Assembly: GCF_017833295.1 (NCBI RefSeq)
Contig: NZ_JAFIBW010000001.1
Location: forward strand, 3,238,001 to 3,302,000
Length of the DNA: 64,000 bases
Reading direction: 5' to 3'
Source of the DNA: Methylobacterium sp. PvR107
Lineage (GTDB): Bacteria; Pseudomonadota; Alphaproteobacteria; Rhizobiales; Beijerinckiaceae
Part shown: positions 26,987 through 35,918 of the stretch, piece after piece
Numbering within the stretch: the first letter of the stretch is position 1
How the letters are laid out: the number at the start of each line of letters is the position of its first letter
The notes under the pieces: model-generated
Seen by the model: the letters and a program-made list of their open reading frames with translations, nothing else
What the model was told of the DNA's origin: nothing
Database searches by the model: none
Translations under genes and position numbers: made by a program

Positions 26987-27110
26987 GGTTTCAAAAGCTC
27001 CGGGACCTTTTGCGGGTGCAGGGCGGAGCCCTGCAAGCGGGCGGAGCCTGTTCAAATGCCAGGGCTCCGCCCCGGCGACCCGCCAAAGGGCTGTGCCCTT
27101 TGGAAACCCG
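26987..27110 (+). repeat. Mosaic multi-hairpin repeat, copy 1
   Basis: Three stem-loops in a row: CAAAAG...CTTTTG, GCAGGG(CGGAG)CCCTGC and CCAAAGGG(CTGTG)CCCTTTGG. It fills the gap between the HAD phosphatase start and the esterase stop. An inverted copy with the same order of hairpins is at 43795-43903. Confidence 0.85.
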
Positions 27111-28337
27111 TTACCGGCGTTGCGGGCCCAGCCGGTGCTCGGCGAAGAAGTCGAGCATGGCGCGCGAGGCGTCGGGTCCCTCGCGATCGGTGTAGCTGCC
27201 CTCCGGGCGGCCGCCCGACCAAGCGTGGCCGGCGCCGCGCACCCGCCAATCCTCGACGACGGCGCGGCCGGTCTCGTCCAGGTAGCGGGTGCGGGTGAAG
27301 GGATGGCCCCGGCCCTCGATGGTCTCGGACCGCGCCGTCAGCCCGGCGATGCTGGCCTGCGCCAGGACCTGATCGGCGTTGCGCACGCTCACCGTGCCGT
27401 CATCCTCGCCGTGGAAGACGATCGTGGGCACCCGCCGCGCCGCATCCGGTGCGCCGAATGGCGTCGTCGTGCCGAGCCCCGGCGCGCCGACCTGCATGGC
27501 CATCAGCGCCGAGCCGAGATCGCGGGCGCAGCCGGCCGCGAGGCCCGAATGGACACCCACGGCGGCGTAGAGGTCCGGATAGGCGCGGGCGATGTTGAGC
27601 GCGGCCGCGCCCCCCGCCGAGAGGCCGGCGATGTAGACGCGGGCCGGGTCGATCGGGTGTTCGGCCATGATCGCGCGGGTGAGGCCCGCGATGATCGCCG
27701 GCTCGCCTGAGCCGCGGGCCTGATCCCGGGGCTCGTACCAGTTCCAGCAGCGCTGCGCGTGGGCCTGACGGCTCTGGGCCGGGTAGGCGACGAACACGCC
27801 GGCCCGCTCGGCCAGGACGTTCATGCCGGTGCCGGCGGCGAAATCGTCCGGGTTCTGCGTGCAGCCGTGCAGCATCACGATCAACGGCGCCGACGCTTCC
27901 GGATGGCTCGGGATGAACAGCTTGTAGTCGCGGGTGCCGGCGGAATCCGCGTAGCTGAGGAGCTCGAAGCCGCCGCCGGAGGCGGGCTTCCGGTCGGCGG
28001 CCGGCGCGGGCTGGCGCAGGGAATTGCCAAAGCCCTTCAGCACCGGCGCAAGGCCGCGCACGACCTGACCGACCATGTCGCCGACCACCTCGCGCACCCG
28101 GGCGCCGGATTCGGGCGCGGAACTTCGCGTGGCCTCGGCCCGGTTCTCGCCGGCGGATTCGTCGCGCTGCGCTGGGGCGCCGGCTGGGGGCGCGGCTCTG
28201 GGGCCCGCGAAGCTGCGCTGGATCAGGGCGGTCGCCTCCTCGAGGCGGCCGAGGCCGGTGAGGCGTGTCGCCTCGATCATGTCGGTGAACGGCGAAGCGC
28301 CGCCCTTCTCGTCGCGGCTACCGAAATCCTCGGTCAT
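27111..28337 (-). CDS. PHB-depolymerase-type (LpqC) esterase
   Basis: 408 aa. About 140 N-terminal residues are low in structure (Ala/Pro/Glu-rich). The alpha/beta hydrolase domain follows: IVMLHGCTQNPDDFAAGTG (oxyanion region), nucleophile Ser in IAGLSAGGAAAL, Asp in VFHGEDDGTVSV, and His in VRGAGHAWSGG. This is the intracellular or exported poly(3-hydroxybutyrate) depolymerase / feruloyl-esterase-like family. Methylobacteria store PHB, so a role in PHB turnover is plausible. No signal peptide is seen at the ATG at 28337. Confidence 0.87.
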   Translation of the reverse strand: MTEDFGSRDEKGGASPFTDMIEATRLTGLGRLEEATALIQRSFAGPRAAPPAGAPAQRDESAGENRAEATRSSAPESGARVREVVGDMVGQVVRGLAPVLKGFGNSLRQPAPAADRKPASGGGFELLSYADSAGTRDYKLFIPSHPEASAPLIVMLHGCTQNPDDFAAGTGMNVLAERAGVFVAYPAQSRQAHAQRCWNWYEPRDQARGSGEPAIIAGLTRAIMAEHPIDPARVYIAGLSAGGAAALNIARAYPDLYAAVGVHSGLAAGCARDLGSALMAMQVGAPGLGTTTPFGAPDAARRVPTIVFHGEDDGTVSVRNADQVLAQASIAGLTARSETIEGRGHPFTRTRYLDETGRAVVEDWRVRGAGHAWSGGRPEGSYTDREGPDASRAMLDFFAEHRLGPQRR

Positions 28338-28541
28338 GCGTGCGCGCCTCGTTGCCTCAGGATTGCTGTCGCGGTCGGAACCGGCACGCCTGCGCCACCG
28401 CATGACCGGACCTCGCCCTCTCGCCAGATGGGGCATCGACCCTCTTTTGTGCATTGCAATAAACGCCGATGTGCGCTGCGGCAACAGCCCCCGGCGCAAC
28501 CCTCCGGACAGGCGGTCCGGCGTCACGCGGGGGTCGGCGGA

Positions 28542-29264
28542 TCAGGCTGGGTCGTCCGCGCCGATGTAATCGGCCCAGATCGCGGCGGGACCGAGGCTGG
28601 CCCGGAAGCCGTCGTGGCGGGCGCGCTCCGCATCCGTCAGGCGGCTGCGATAGGGACGGGGCGCAGCGGGGATCGCCTGTCGCGTCGCCGATCCGGCACT
28701 CGGGACGGCGGCCTCTGCGGCGAGGAGCCCGAGGCTGGTCTGCTTGCCGCCGAGCAGCTCGACATAGACCTCCGCGAGGATCTGCGCGTCGAGGAGTGCC
28801 CCGTGCTTGGTGCGCTTCGTGTTGTCGATGCCGTAGCGGGTGCAGAGGGCGTCGAGGTTGTTGGCCGCCCCCGGATGCTTGCGCCGGGCCATCGGCAGGG
28901 TGTCGACCACGTCCTCCAGCCGGATCGGCGGCGGGGCGTTGGCCCCGAGCCGGGCATATTCCATGTTGAGGAAGCCGACATCGAAGGGCGCGTTGTGGAT
29001 GACGAGGCGCCCCTCGGCGAGGAAGTCCAGGAGCTCGCCCAGGATCTCGGCGAAGAGCGGCTTGTCGGCCAGGAACGCGTCGGACAGGCCGTGGACGTTG
29101 AACGCGCCCTCGGAGACCGCCCGCTGCGGGTTGCAGTAGCGGTGGAAGGTCCGGCCCGTGGGGATGTGGTTGAGGAGCTCGACGGCGCCGATCTCGATCA
29201 GCCGGTCGCCGCCCTTCGCCTCCGTGCCGGTGGTCTCGGTGTCGAGGACGATCTCGCGCAGCAT
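28542..29264 (-). CDS. dnaQ: DNA polymerase III epsilon subunit (proofreading exonuclease)
   Basis: 240 aa, standard length. DEDDh exonuclease motifs are complete: ExoI IVLDTETTGTEA, ExoII VIHNAPFDVGFLNMEY, ExoIII TKHGALLDAQILAEVY with the catalytic His. The C-terminal part (RSRLTDAERARHDGF...) should bind the alpha subunit. It lies downstream of coaE on the same strand, as in many alphaproteobacteria, but a small secreted-protein gene and a repeat-rich gap separate them here. Confidence 0.97.
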   Translation of the reverse strand: MLREIVLDTETTGTEAKGGDRLIEIGAVELLNHIPTGRTFHRYCNPQRAVSEGAFNVHGLSDAFLADKPLFAEILGELLDFLAEGRLVIHNAPFDVGFLNMEYARLGANAPPPIRLEDVVDTLPMARRKHPGAANNLDALCTRYGIDNTKRTKHGALLDAQILAEVYVELLGGKQTSLGLLAAEAAVPSAGSATRQAIPAAPRPYRSRLTDAERARHDGFRASLGPAAIWADYIGADDPA

Positions 29265-29597
29265 GGGTCTCGCGGCTCGCAGATGGGTGACGGACCCTAG
29301 CCCGATAGCCCGGCGCGGTTAAGCTCCCGTGCCCCTCACAGGGGGGGGGGGTCATCGCGTCAGAGGCGATTGTGCCGAAATGCCGGAGGCGCCTTCATCA
29401 ACCACCCCGTCATTCCGGGGCCGCGCAGCGAAGCCCGGGATCCAGGACCGCAGGAGGAGCCGGACTTCGCGCTGCCGGCGGCTCTGCATTCTGGGCTCGC
29501 CTGCGGCGTCCCGGAACGAGGGGGTGGCGGCTTGAACGTCAACCCGACTCCCGCGTGCAGGGGACAATGCGACGTCCGGGAGCGATGGCTCTGCCCC
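29265..29597. other. Repeat-rich gap upstream of dnaQ
   Basis: 333 bp without a gene. It contains an 11-G homopolymer (29341-29351) and the 124-bp composite palindromic repeat (29405-29528). The dnaQ promoter, if separate, must lie here. Confidence 0.6.
29405..29528. repeat. Full-length composite repeat of the CCGTCATTCCGGG family
   Basis: Left half CCGTCATTCCGGGGCCGCGC...AAGCCCGGGATCCAGG, right half a diverged complement (GGGCTCGCCTGCGGCGTCCCGG). This shows that the shorter 40-bp copies elsewhere are trimmed versions of a longer hairpin. Confidence 0.75.
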
Positions 29598-29837
29598 TCA
29601 ACGGGACATGTTGCGGTAGACGCAGACGCGGCCCTGGTCCTCGTAGCCGGCCGGACAGGCGGTGACGCAGGCGCCCGCGGCGAGTTTCTTCGGCGCCGGG
29701 CAGGCCGTGGCGTACTGGGCCTGGGCCGGCGCGGCGGCGAGCAGCGCCAGGACAGCAAGGGTCAGGACAGCGAGGGTCAGGACGCAGCCGGACCGAACCG
29801 GACCGATTCCTCTGAGACGCCGCGCCATCACATCCAT
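29598..29837 (-). CDS. Small Cys-rich secreted protein
   Basis: 79 aa. The signal peptide has an unusually repetitive core (LTLAVLTLAVLALLA) and a likely cleavage at AQA. The mature part is about 38 residues with four Cys (C-P-A-P-K-K, GACVTAC and RVCVYR). The pattern resembles small eight- or four-Cys periplasmic proteins of Methylobacterium, but I cannot name a family. An alternative ATG is at 29828. Confidence 0.62.
   Translation of the reverse strand: MDVMARRLRGIGPVRSGCVLTLAVLTLAVLALLAAAPAQAQYATACPAPKKLAAGACVTACPAGYEDQGRVCVYRNMSR
29748..29783. repeat. 15-bp tandem repeat inside a signal-peptide coding region
   Basis: CAGGACAGCAAGGGT and CAGGACAGCGAGGGT stand in tandem, followed by CAGGAC. 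They encode the repeated LTLAV block of the small Cys-rich protein. Confidence 0.85.
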
Positions 29838-29893
29838 CCTGCACTCGGTCGACCCCCGGACTGCAACCACAGATATGCAACGGCCAAGCCGGA

Positions 29894-30532
29894 TCACCCG
29901 CCGACCCGGTGCGGCGGCGCACGCCCCTCCGTGAGGGCGGCCACGATCCGCGCCACCGCGGCCTCGGCGGCGGGAAAACCCCGGCTCGTGTCGATGACGA
30001 AATCCGCCCGGGCGCGCTTCTCGGAATCGGGCAGCTGCTTGGCCAGGATCGCCGCGAAGGCCGCCGCGTCCATGCCGGGACGGGCCAGGACCCGGGCGCG
30101 CTGAATTTCGGGCGGGGCGCTCACCACCACGACCGCGTCGCAGCGGCCCGCGCCGCCGGTCTCGTAGAGGAGCGGGATGTCGAGGACGACGAGCGGCGCG
30201 TCCGCGTGCCGGGCCAGGAATTCCGTGCTCGCCGCCCGGACCAGCGGGTGGACGATTTTCTCGAGGGCCGCCATCCGGTCGGGGGCGCCGAGCACGGCCT
30301 CACGCAGGCGCGTCCGGTCGACGCCGCCTTCCGCGTCGAGCACGCCGGGAAAAGCCAGTCCGATCGCCGTCGCGGCCGCGCCGCCGGGCCCGTAGAGGGC
30401 GTGGACGGCGGCGTCGGCGTCGTGGACCGGGATGCCGAGCCGCGCGAACATCGCCGCGGTGGCCGACTTGCCCATGCCGATCGAACCGGTCAGCCCGAGG
30501 ATGACGGGCCCGGAACCGGCTTTCGGCCTCAT
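29894..30532 (-). CDS. coaE: Dephospho-CoA kinase
   Basis: 212 aa. Last step of coenzyme A synthesis. The P-loop GLTGSIGMGKSATAAMF, HDADAAVHALYGPGG and the LLYETGG lid segment are all present. The ATG overlaps the aroE stop (ATGA), so the two are translationally coupled. Confidence 0.97.
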   Translation of the reverse strand: MRPKAGSGPVILGLTGSIGMGKSATAAMFARLGIPVHDADAAVHALYGPGGAAATAIGLAFPGVLDAEGGVDRTRLREAVLGAPDRMAALEKIVHPLVRAASTEFLARHADAPLVVLDIPLLYETGGAGRCDAVVVVSAPPEIQRARVLARPGMDAAAFAAILAKQLPDSEKRARADFVIDTSRGFPAAEAAVARIVAALTEGRAPPHRVGG

Positions 30533-31395
30533 CGGGTGAGATCCGCCACGATCCGGTCGCGCAGGGCCGGGGTGACCGCGGGGCGCAGGCCGAACCAGGC
30601 CTCGAAGCCGGGCACCGCCTGGTGCAGCAGCATGCCGAGCCCGTCCACGGCCGCGAGCCCGCGCCGACGCGCGGTGGCGAGGAGGCCGGTCTCCAGGGGC
30701 GCGTAGACGATGTCGGCCACGGCCGCGTCCGCCGGCATCGGGGCAAGGTCGAGGGCGAGGGGCGGCTGCCCCTTCATGCCGAGCGAGGTCGTGTTGACGA
30801 GGAGCCCGGCCTCCGCCAGCGCCGCCGGCAGGTCGTCCCAGGCGAGGGGTTCGCCGATGCCCGGCGCCAGGGCCGCCACCGCCTCGGCTCGGGATACCGT
30901 GCGGTTGGCGACCCGGATGCGCCGGACCCCGCGCTCGGCAAGGCCCACGACGATCGCCCGCGCGGCGCCGCCGGCCCCGAGCACCACGGCGGTGCCGCCC
31001 GCGCGTTCCGGCCAGGCCGTGCCCAGGCTCTGGTCGAGATGGGCGCAGAAGCCCGGCGCGTCGGTGTTGTCGCCACGGATCCGGCCGTCGGGCTCGACCA
31101 CCAGGGTGTTGACCGCCCCGATCGTTTTCGCCCGCGGCGTGAGCGTGTCGACCAGCGCGAAGGCCGCCTCCTTGTGGGGGATGGTGACGTTGCCGCCCCG
31201 GTAGCCGGAGGCGGGCAGGGCGCGGATGAAGTCCGGAAACGCCGCCGGGGCCACGTCCAGGCGCTGGTAGGAGCCGGGGATCCCGTGCTCGGCGAGCCAA
31301 TGGCCGTGGATCAGCGGCGAGCGCGAATGCGCGATCGGGTGGCCGACCACGAAGGCGCGGCGATCGGTGCCGCGCGAGTCCGGCACGCCGCTCAT
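30529..31395 (-). CDS. aroE: Shikimate dehydrogenase
   Basis: 288 aa. Reduces 3-dehydroshikimate with NADPH in the aromatic pathway. Substrate motif HPIAHSRSPLIHGHWL, catalytic Lys in NVTIPHKEAAF, the Asp of GDNTDAPGF, and the cofactor loop GAGGAARAIVV with NRTVSRAE (NADPH-type) are visible. Both ends overlap neighbours by 4 bp (CDF gene upstream, coaE downstream). Confidence 0.97.
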   Translation of the reverse strand: MSGVPDSRGTDRRAFVVGHPIAHSRSPLIHGHWLAEHGIPGSYQRLDVAPAAFPDFIRALPASGYRGGNVTIPHKEAAFALVDTLTPRAKTIGAVNTLVVEPDGRIRGDNTDAPGFCAHLDQSLGTAWPERAGGTAVVLGAGGAARAIVVGLAERGVRRIRVANRTVSRAEAVAALAPGIGEPLAWDDLPAALAEAGLLVNTTSLGMKGQPPLALDLAPMPADAAVADIVYAPLETGLLATARRRGLAAVDGLGMLLHQAVPGFEAWFGLRPAVTPALRDRIVADLTR

Positions 31396-32378
31396 GCCGC
31401 GCAATCCTGCGCGAGGCGACAGGCCGGGCCGCCGGCCTCCTCGATCTGCAGGGTCGCGTGGCCGATGCCGAAGCGCGCGCGCAGGCCCTCGGCGGTCTCG
31501 GTGAGGAAGCCGTTGCCGGGCAGGCGGTGGGCCTGATCGCCCTCCGCCATCACGAGATGGACCGTCAGGGCGACGCTGGTGGTGCTCATGGGCCAGATAT
31601 GCAGGTCGTGGAGGCCGGCGACGCCGGGCCGGCCGAGGAGGAAGCCCGTCACCGCATCCGGGGAGATCTCGGGCGGCACGGCGTCGAGGGACATGGCCAC
31701 GCTGTCGCGCAGCAGGCCCCAGGTCGCCCAGACCACCAGGGCCGCGATCACGAGGCTGACCGCCGGGTCGAGCCAGGCGAGTCCGGTGAGCTGGATCACG
31801 AGGCCCGCCACCACGACCCCGGCCGAGACGGCGGCGTCGGCCGCCATGTGGAGGAACGCCCCGCGGACGTTGATGTCGCCCTTGGCGCCGCTGGCGAAGA
31901 GCCACGCGGTCAGGCCGTTCACCAGGATCCCGATCGCGGCCACCACCATCACGGTCGTGCCCGCCACGGGCTCGGGATGGACCAGCCGGACCAGCGCCTC
32001 CCAGATCACCGCCCCCATGGCGATGAGCAGGAACACGGCGTTGAACAGGGCGGCCAGGATCGAGGAGCCGCGATAGCCGTAGGTGAAGCGCGCGGTGGCC
32101 CGCCGGCGCACCAGGATGGCGGCGATCCAGGCCGCCGCGAGGCCCAGTACGTCCGAGAGGTTGTGGCCGGCATCGGCCACCAGCGACATCGAATTGCTCA
32201 GATAGCCGTAGGCCGCCTCCACCACCACGAAGGCGGTGTTGAGCACGATGCCGATCGCGAAGGCCGGCCCGAAATTCTTTGGCGCATGGACGTGGCCGCC
32301 GTGACCGCCGTGCCCATGACCGCCGTGCCCATGGCTGCCGTGCGAATGGCCGCCGTGCGAATGGTCATGCCCGGCCAA
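31392..32378 (-). CDS. CDF-family metal cation efflux protein (CzcD/ZitB-like)
   Basis: 328 aa with a His/Gly-rich N-terminus (about 28 residues), six membrane segments and a C-terminal cytosolic domain. The metal site has the zinc-type layout: H-x3-D in DAGHNLSD (segment 2) and H-x3-D in HMAADAAVS (segment 5). The exported ion is likely Zn2+, possibly Co2+ or Cd2+. It overlaps aroE by 4 bp and follows maf by 12 bp, so it is part of the maf-aroE-coaE transcript. That is not its usual place. Confidence 0.93.
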   Translation of the reverse strand: MAGHDHSHGGHSHGSHGHGGHGHGGHGGHVHAPKNFGPAFAIGIVLNTAFVVVEAAYGYLSNSMSLVADAGHNLSDVLGLAAAWIAAILVRRRATARFTYGYRGSSILAALFNAVFLLIAMGAVIWEALVRLVHPEPVAGTTVMVVAAIGILVNGLTAWLFASGAKGDINVRGAFLHMAADAAVSAGVVVAGLVIQLTGLAWLDPAVSLVIAALVVWATWGLLRDSVAMSLDAVPPEISPDAVTGFLLGRPGVAGLHDLHIWPMSTTSVALTVHLVMAEGDQAHRLPGNGFLTETAEGLRARFGIGHATLQIEEAGGPACRLAQDCAA

Positions 32379-32390
32379 ACGATGCTCCCT

Positions 32391-33002
32391 TCAGAAATCC
32401 AGACAGCCGGCGGCGCGCAGGCGCGCGAGGAGCGGCAGCAGCGGCAGGCCCAGCACGGTGCTGTGGTCCCCGACCACCGATTCGAACAGGTGGATCCCCG
32501 GCCCTTCGAGCTGGTAGCCGCCGACGCTCGACCGCACGCGCTCCGCGCCGGCACACTCCACATAGGCCGCGATCGCCCGTTCATCGAGGGGGCGCAGGGT
32601 CAGCCGGGCGGTCTCCACGAAGGCGTCCCGCACCGCCCCGGCCAGGACCACGGCGGAATGCAGGGCGTGGCTGCGGCCGGCGAGCCGGGCGAGCTGCGCC
32701 CGGGCGGCGGCGGCATCGGCCGGCTTGTGGAACACGGTGCCGTCGCAATCGAGCACCTGATCGGCGCCGAGCACGATCCGCCCCGGGAAGCGTGCCGCCA
32801 CCGATTCCGCCTTTGCGCGGGCGAGCAGTAGGGCGAGGTCGGGCGCGGACAGGCCGGCGCTCGCCGCCTCGAGGGCGCGCTCGTCGACATCGGGCGACGC
32901 GGTCTCGACCGGCAGGGCGGCGCTCTCCAGCAGGAGACGCCGGGTCGGGCTGGTCGAGGCGAGGAGGAGCGGTTGCGGACCGGTCCAGGGCGAGCGGGGC
33001 AT
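32391..33002 (-). CDS. maf: Maf-family nucleotide pyrophosphatase
   Basis: 203 aa. Hydrolyses dTTP/UTP or modified nucleotides. LLLASTSPTRRLLLE, LARAKAESVAARFPG, the catalytic VLGADQVL and the GDHSTVLGLPLLPLL C-terminus identify the Maf/YceF group. First gene of the maf-CDF-aroE-coaE run. Confidence 0.93.
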   Translation of the reverse strand: MPRSPWTGPQPLLLASTSPTRRLLLESAALPVETASPDVDERALEAASAGLSAPDLALLLARAKAESVAARFPGRIVLGADQVLDCDGTVFHKPADAAAARAQLARLAGRSHALHSAVVLAGAVRDAFVETARLTLRPLDERAIAAYVECAGAERVRSSVGGYQLEGPGIHLFESVVGDHSTVLGLPLLPLLARLRAAGCLDF

Positions 33003-33389
33003 CGCGCCAGTGTCACGGATCCGGGCGTGCGTGCAAGCCGGGAGCCGGGAGCCGGGCTGCGACGAGCCCCGCCGCCGGGATCGACCGGGCGGCGGGGCTG
33101 TCGCGGCGCCGATACGCGACTTGGCGCCTGGTGATGATCCTGGCAGGGACCGGTTAGGGGAAGGTCAACGGCCGGAAATCGGGGCCACCGTGTTCCGTGC
33201 CGCGGCGGGACAACGGATCCGAGGATTTCCGTCCCCTCGCAGGCGTGCGGAGTCACTCATCAGCGGCGGTGATACGGCCGCAGGATGCGGCGCGGGTCCC
33301 CTCTCCCGCGCGGGAGAGGGGCGCGTGGCGCTCCGTCACGAGCCTCGGTCTTGAACCCGTGCGCGGAAGGAGGGTGTGCGGCCCCCGCC
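33003..33389. other. Gap between rho and maf
   Basis: 387 bp; no gene supported. It contains the 24-bp perfect palindrome described at 33298-33321 just after rho. The maf promoter should be in the remainder. Confidence 0.55.
33298..33321. terminator. 24-bp perfect palindrome downstream of rho
   Basis: CCCCTCTCCCGC followed by its exact complement GCGGGAGAGGGG, with no loop bases. It lies 69 bp beyond the rho stop codon. It may be a terminator, or one of the dispersed CCCTC palindromes. Confidence 0.55.
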
Positions 33390-34739
33390 TCAGGTGTTCA
33401 TCGAGTCGAAGAAGTCGCCGTTGCTCTTGGTCTGGCGCAGCTTGTCGAGCAGGAACTCGATCGCGTCGGTGACGCCCATCGGGTTGAGGATGCGGCGCAG
33501 CACGTAGGTCTTCTTGAGCGCGTCCGGCGGGACCAGCAGCTCCTCCTTGCGGGTGCCCGAGCGGGTGATGTCGATCGCTGGGAAGATGCGCTTGTCGGAG
33601 ACCTTGCGGTCCAGGATGATCTCGGAATTGCCGGTGCCCTTGAACTCCTCGAAGATCACCTCGTCCATGCGCGAGCCGGTGTCGATCAGCGCGGTGGCGA
33701 TGATCGAGAGCGAGCCGCCCTCCTCGATGTTGCGGGCCGCGCCGAAGAAGCGCTTGGGCCGCTGCAGGGCGTTGGCGTCGACACCGCCGGTCAGCACCTT
33801 GCCGGAGGACGGCACCACGGTGTTGTAGGCGCGGCCGAGGCGCGTGATCGAATCCAGCAGGATCACCACGTCGCGCCCGTGCTCCACGAGGCGCTTGGCC
33901 TTCTCGATCACCATCTCGGCGACCTGAACGTGGCGGGTGGCCGGCTCGTCGAAGGTCGAGGCGATGACCTCGCCCTTCACCGAGCGCTGCATGTCGGTGA
34001 CCTCCTCGGGCCGCTCGTCGATGAGCAGCACGATCAGGTAGCACTCGGGGTGGTTCAGGGTGATCGACTGCGCGATGTTCTGCATCAGCACGGTCTTACC
34101 CGTGCGCGGCGGCGCCACGATCAGGGCGCGCTGGCCCTTGCCGATCGGCGCCACGATGTCGATGATCCGCGGCGAGAAATCCTTCTTGGTCGGGTTGTCC
34201 AGCTCGAGCTTGAACCGCTTCGTCGGGAACAGCGGCGTCAGGTTGTCGAAATGGACCTTGTGCTTGATCTTCTCGGGGTTCTCGAAATTGATCGTGTTGA
34301 CCTTGAGGAGCGCGAAGTAGCGCTCGCCGTCCTTGGGGCCGCGGATCGGGCCCTCGACGGTGTCGCCGGTCCGCAGGCCGAAGCGGCGGATCTGGGTCGG
34401 CGAGATGTAGATGTCGTCCGGGCCGGGCAGGTAGTTCGAGTCGGAGGAGCGCAGGAAGCCGAAGCCGTCCTGCAGCACCTCGACGGTGCCCGAGCCGATG
34501 ATCTCGACCTCCTTGGCAGCGAGCTGCTTCAGGATGGCGAACATCAACTCCTGCTTGCGCATGGTCGAGGCGTTCTCGACCTCGACCTCCTCGGCGAAGG
34601 CCGTCAGGTCGGTGGGCGTCTTCGACTTGAGGTCCTGGAGCTTGACCTCGCGGACACCGATGAGGGCGGCGGGCATGGCGGGCGCGTCGGCCGGCTCCGC
34701 AGTCTCGATATCGGCGAGGTCGTCGGGGTGTGGCGTCAT
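33390..34739 (-). CDS. rho: Transcription termination factor Rho
   Basis: 449 aa. Hexameric RNA helicase. It has the N-terminal Rho domain ([19 protein letters not shown]), the cold-shock-like RNA-binding domain ([20 protein letters not shown]), the P-loop [15 protein letters not shown], Walker [12 protein letters not shown], the Q-loop [11 protein letters not shown] and the R-loop. The start ATG at 34739 gives an N-terminus slightly extended relative to E. coli. Its long leader (to 35130) may hold autoregulatory sites, as known for rho in other bacteria, but no motif is readable. Confidence 0.98.
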   Translation of the reverse strand: MTPHPDDLADIETAEPADAPAMPAALIGVREVKLQDLKSKTPTDLTAFAEEVEVENASTMRKQELMFAILKQLAAKEVEIIGSGTVEVLQDGFGFLRSSDSNYLPGPDDIYISPTQIRRFGLRTGDTVEGPIRGPKDGERYFALLKVNTINFENPEKIKHKVHFDNLTPLFPTKRFKLELDNPTKKDFSPRIIDIVAPIGKGQRALIVAPPRTGKTVLMQNIAQSITLNHPECYLIVLLIDERPEEVTDMQRSVKGEVIASTFDEPATRHVQVAEMVIEKAKRLVEHGRDVVILLDSITRLGRAYNTVVPSSGKVLTGGVDANALQRPKRFFGAARNIEEGGSLSIIATALIDTGSRMDEVIFEEFKGTGNSEIILDRKVSDKRIFPAIDITRSGTRKEELLVPPDALKKTYVLRRILNPMGVTDAIEFLLDKLRQTKSNGDFFDSMNT

Positions 34740-35130
34740 GGGTGTCTTGCAACCGACGAAGAAGGTGGGAGGGCCGGTTCTGAGCCAAGCACCCGGGGGA
34801 CGGGCGCTGAAGGGCGGGCCGCGCTGCGGCGAGGGGCCCGTGAATCAGGGTGGCGAAACCGGTCTGGCAGGACCCTCACGGCTCACGGGCGCGCTGTGGC
34901 GCAGACCTTGTGGTGAGGGCCCCGCACAGATAACGCCTTTTTTCCCCGATCTCAAGGCCCTGGGCGCGACCCGCTCCCGGGCCTCGCCGCGGCGTCCCGC
35001 CGGCGATAGACAGGCCGACGCCGCGCGGCGGCTTTCGGGCCGGTTCCGGAACCGTGCCGGCGCGCGGCCGTTGCCCGTCCCGGCGCTGCACTGCAGCAGA
35101 TCCTCGCACCGAAAGCCCCCCACGACCATC
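34740..35130. other. Divergent promoter region of rho and the DUF3429 gene
   Basis: 391 bp with no supported gene. One AT-rich patch (CAGATAACGCCTTTTTTCCCC, about 34926-34946) is present and is the likeliest promoter-leader segment for rho. Confidence 0.5.
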
Positions 35131-35634
35131 ATGCGCGACGACGCCACCGGACGCACCCTGACCACGCACGAGCCGCGCCGGATCCCGTGGCTCGACATCG
35201 TCTTCGGCTTCGGCCCGATGATGCCGATCGCGGTCGGCGCCGCCGCGGCGTGGTGGCTCAACGGGCAGCCGCTCGATTACCTGGTGGCCCTGTTCACCCT
35301 GATCTACGCGGCCTCGATCCTGCTGTTCCTGGCCGGTGTCCACCGGGGCGTCAGCTTCCGGACCGAGGGCGGCCCGCAAGCCTCGCAGATCGTGACGATG
35401 CTGGTGCTGTACGCGCTCGGCCTGTTCAGCCTGTTCGCGGCGGTGATGGGCAAGGCGGTGCCGGCGCTGGCGATGCTGATCCTCGGCTACGCCCTGATCG
35501 GGATCCTCGACCCGATCGCGGCGCGCGCCGGCACGGTGCCGCTGGCCCATGCCCGGCTGCGCCCGCTGCAGATGCCGATCGCCGTGGTCAGCCTCGCGGC
35601 CCTGCTCTGGCTCAAGCTCACGGCGCCGTACTGA
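35131..35634 (+). CDS. DUF3429 integral membrane protein
   Basis: 167 aa with five predicted membrane segments, starting after a short polar N-terminus. The GFGPMMPIAVGAAAAW opening, the RGVSF segment and the spacing fit DUF3429 (TMEM69-like) proteins of unknown function. It diverges from rho. Confidence 0.72.
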   Translation: MRDDATGRTLTTHEPRRIPWLDIVFGFGPMMPIAVGAAAAWWLNGQPLDYLVALFTLIYAASILLFLAGVHRGVSFRTEGGPQASQIVTMLVLYALGLFSLFAAVMGKAVPALAMLILGYALIGILDPIAARAGTVPLAHARLRPLQMPIAVVSLAALLWLKLTAPY

Positions 35635-35651
35635 TCGCGCCCGCTTCCGCC

Positions 35652-35686
35652 CCGTCATCGCGCGGCCGCGCAGCGGAGCCCGGGAC
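35652..35686. repeat. Diverged half copy of the CCGTCAT...CGCAGCGGAGCCCGGG repeat
   Basis: CCGTCATCGCGCGGCCGCGC followed by AGCGGAGCCCGGGA; the right arm is missing. It lies upstream of hisS. Confidence 0.65.
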
Positions 35687-35918
35687 CGAGACACGCCGGG
35701 GCGGCCGGTCCTGACACTCAGGTCGTCCATGACGGTACGTCCCGCGACGTCCCGCGCGCGATGGCGGCGATGACCTTGCGCCGAGGGCCTTCGGAAACCG
35801 AATTCCCCTTTCCGATCGCATGCTCTAGAGCCCGGCCCCAGGATCTCCGCCCGGCGGAGACGACTCAGATCCGATGCCGGACCCGGGCTCCGGGTCCGCG
35901 GGAAGCGAACGCGCGCAC

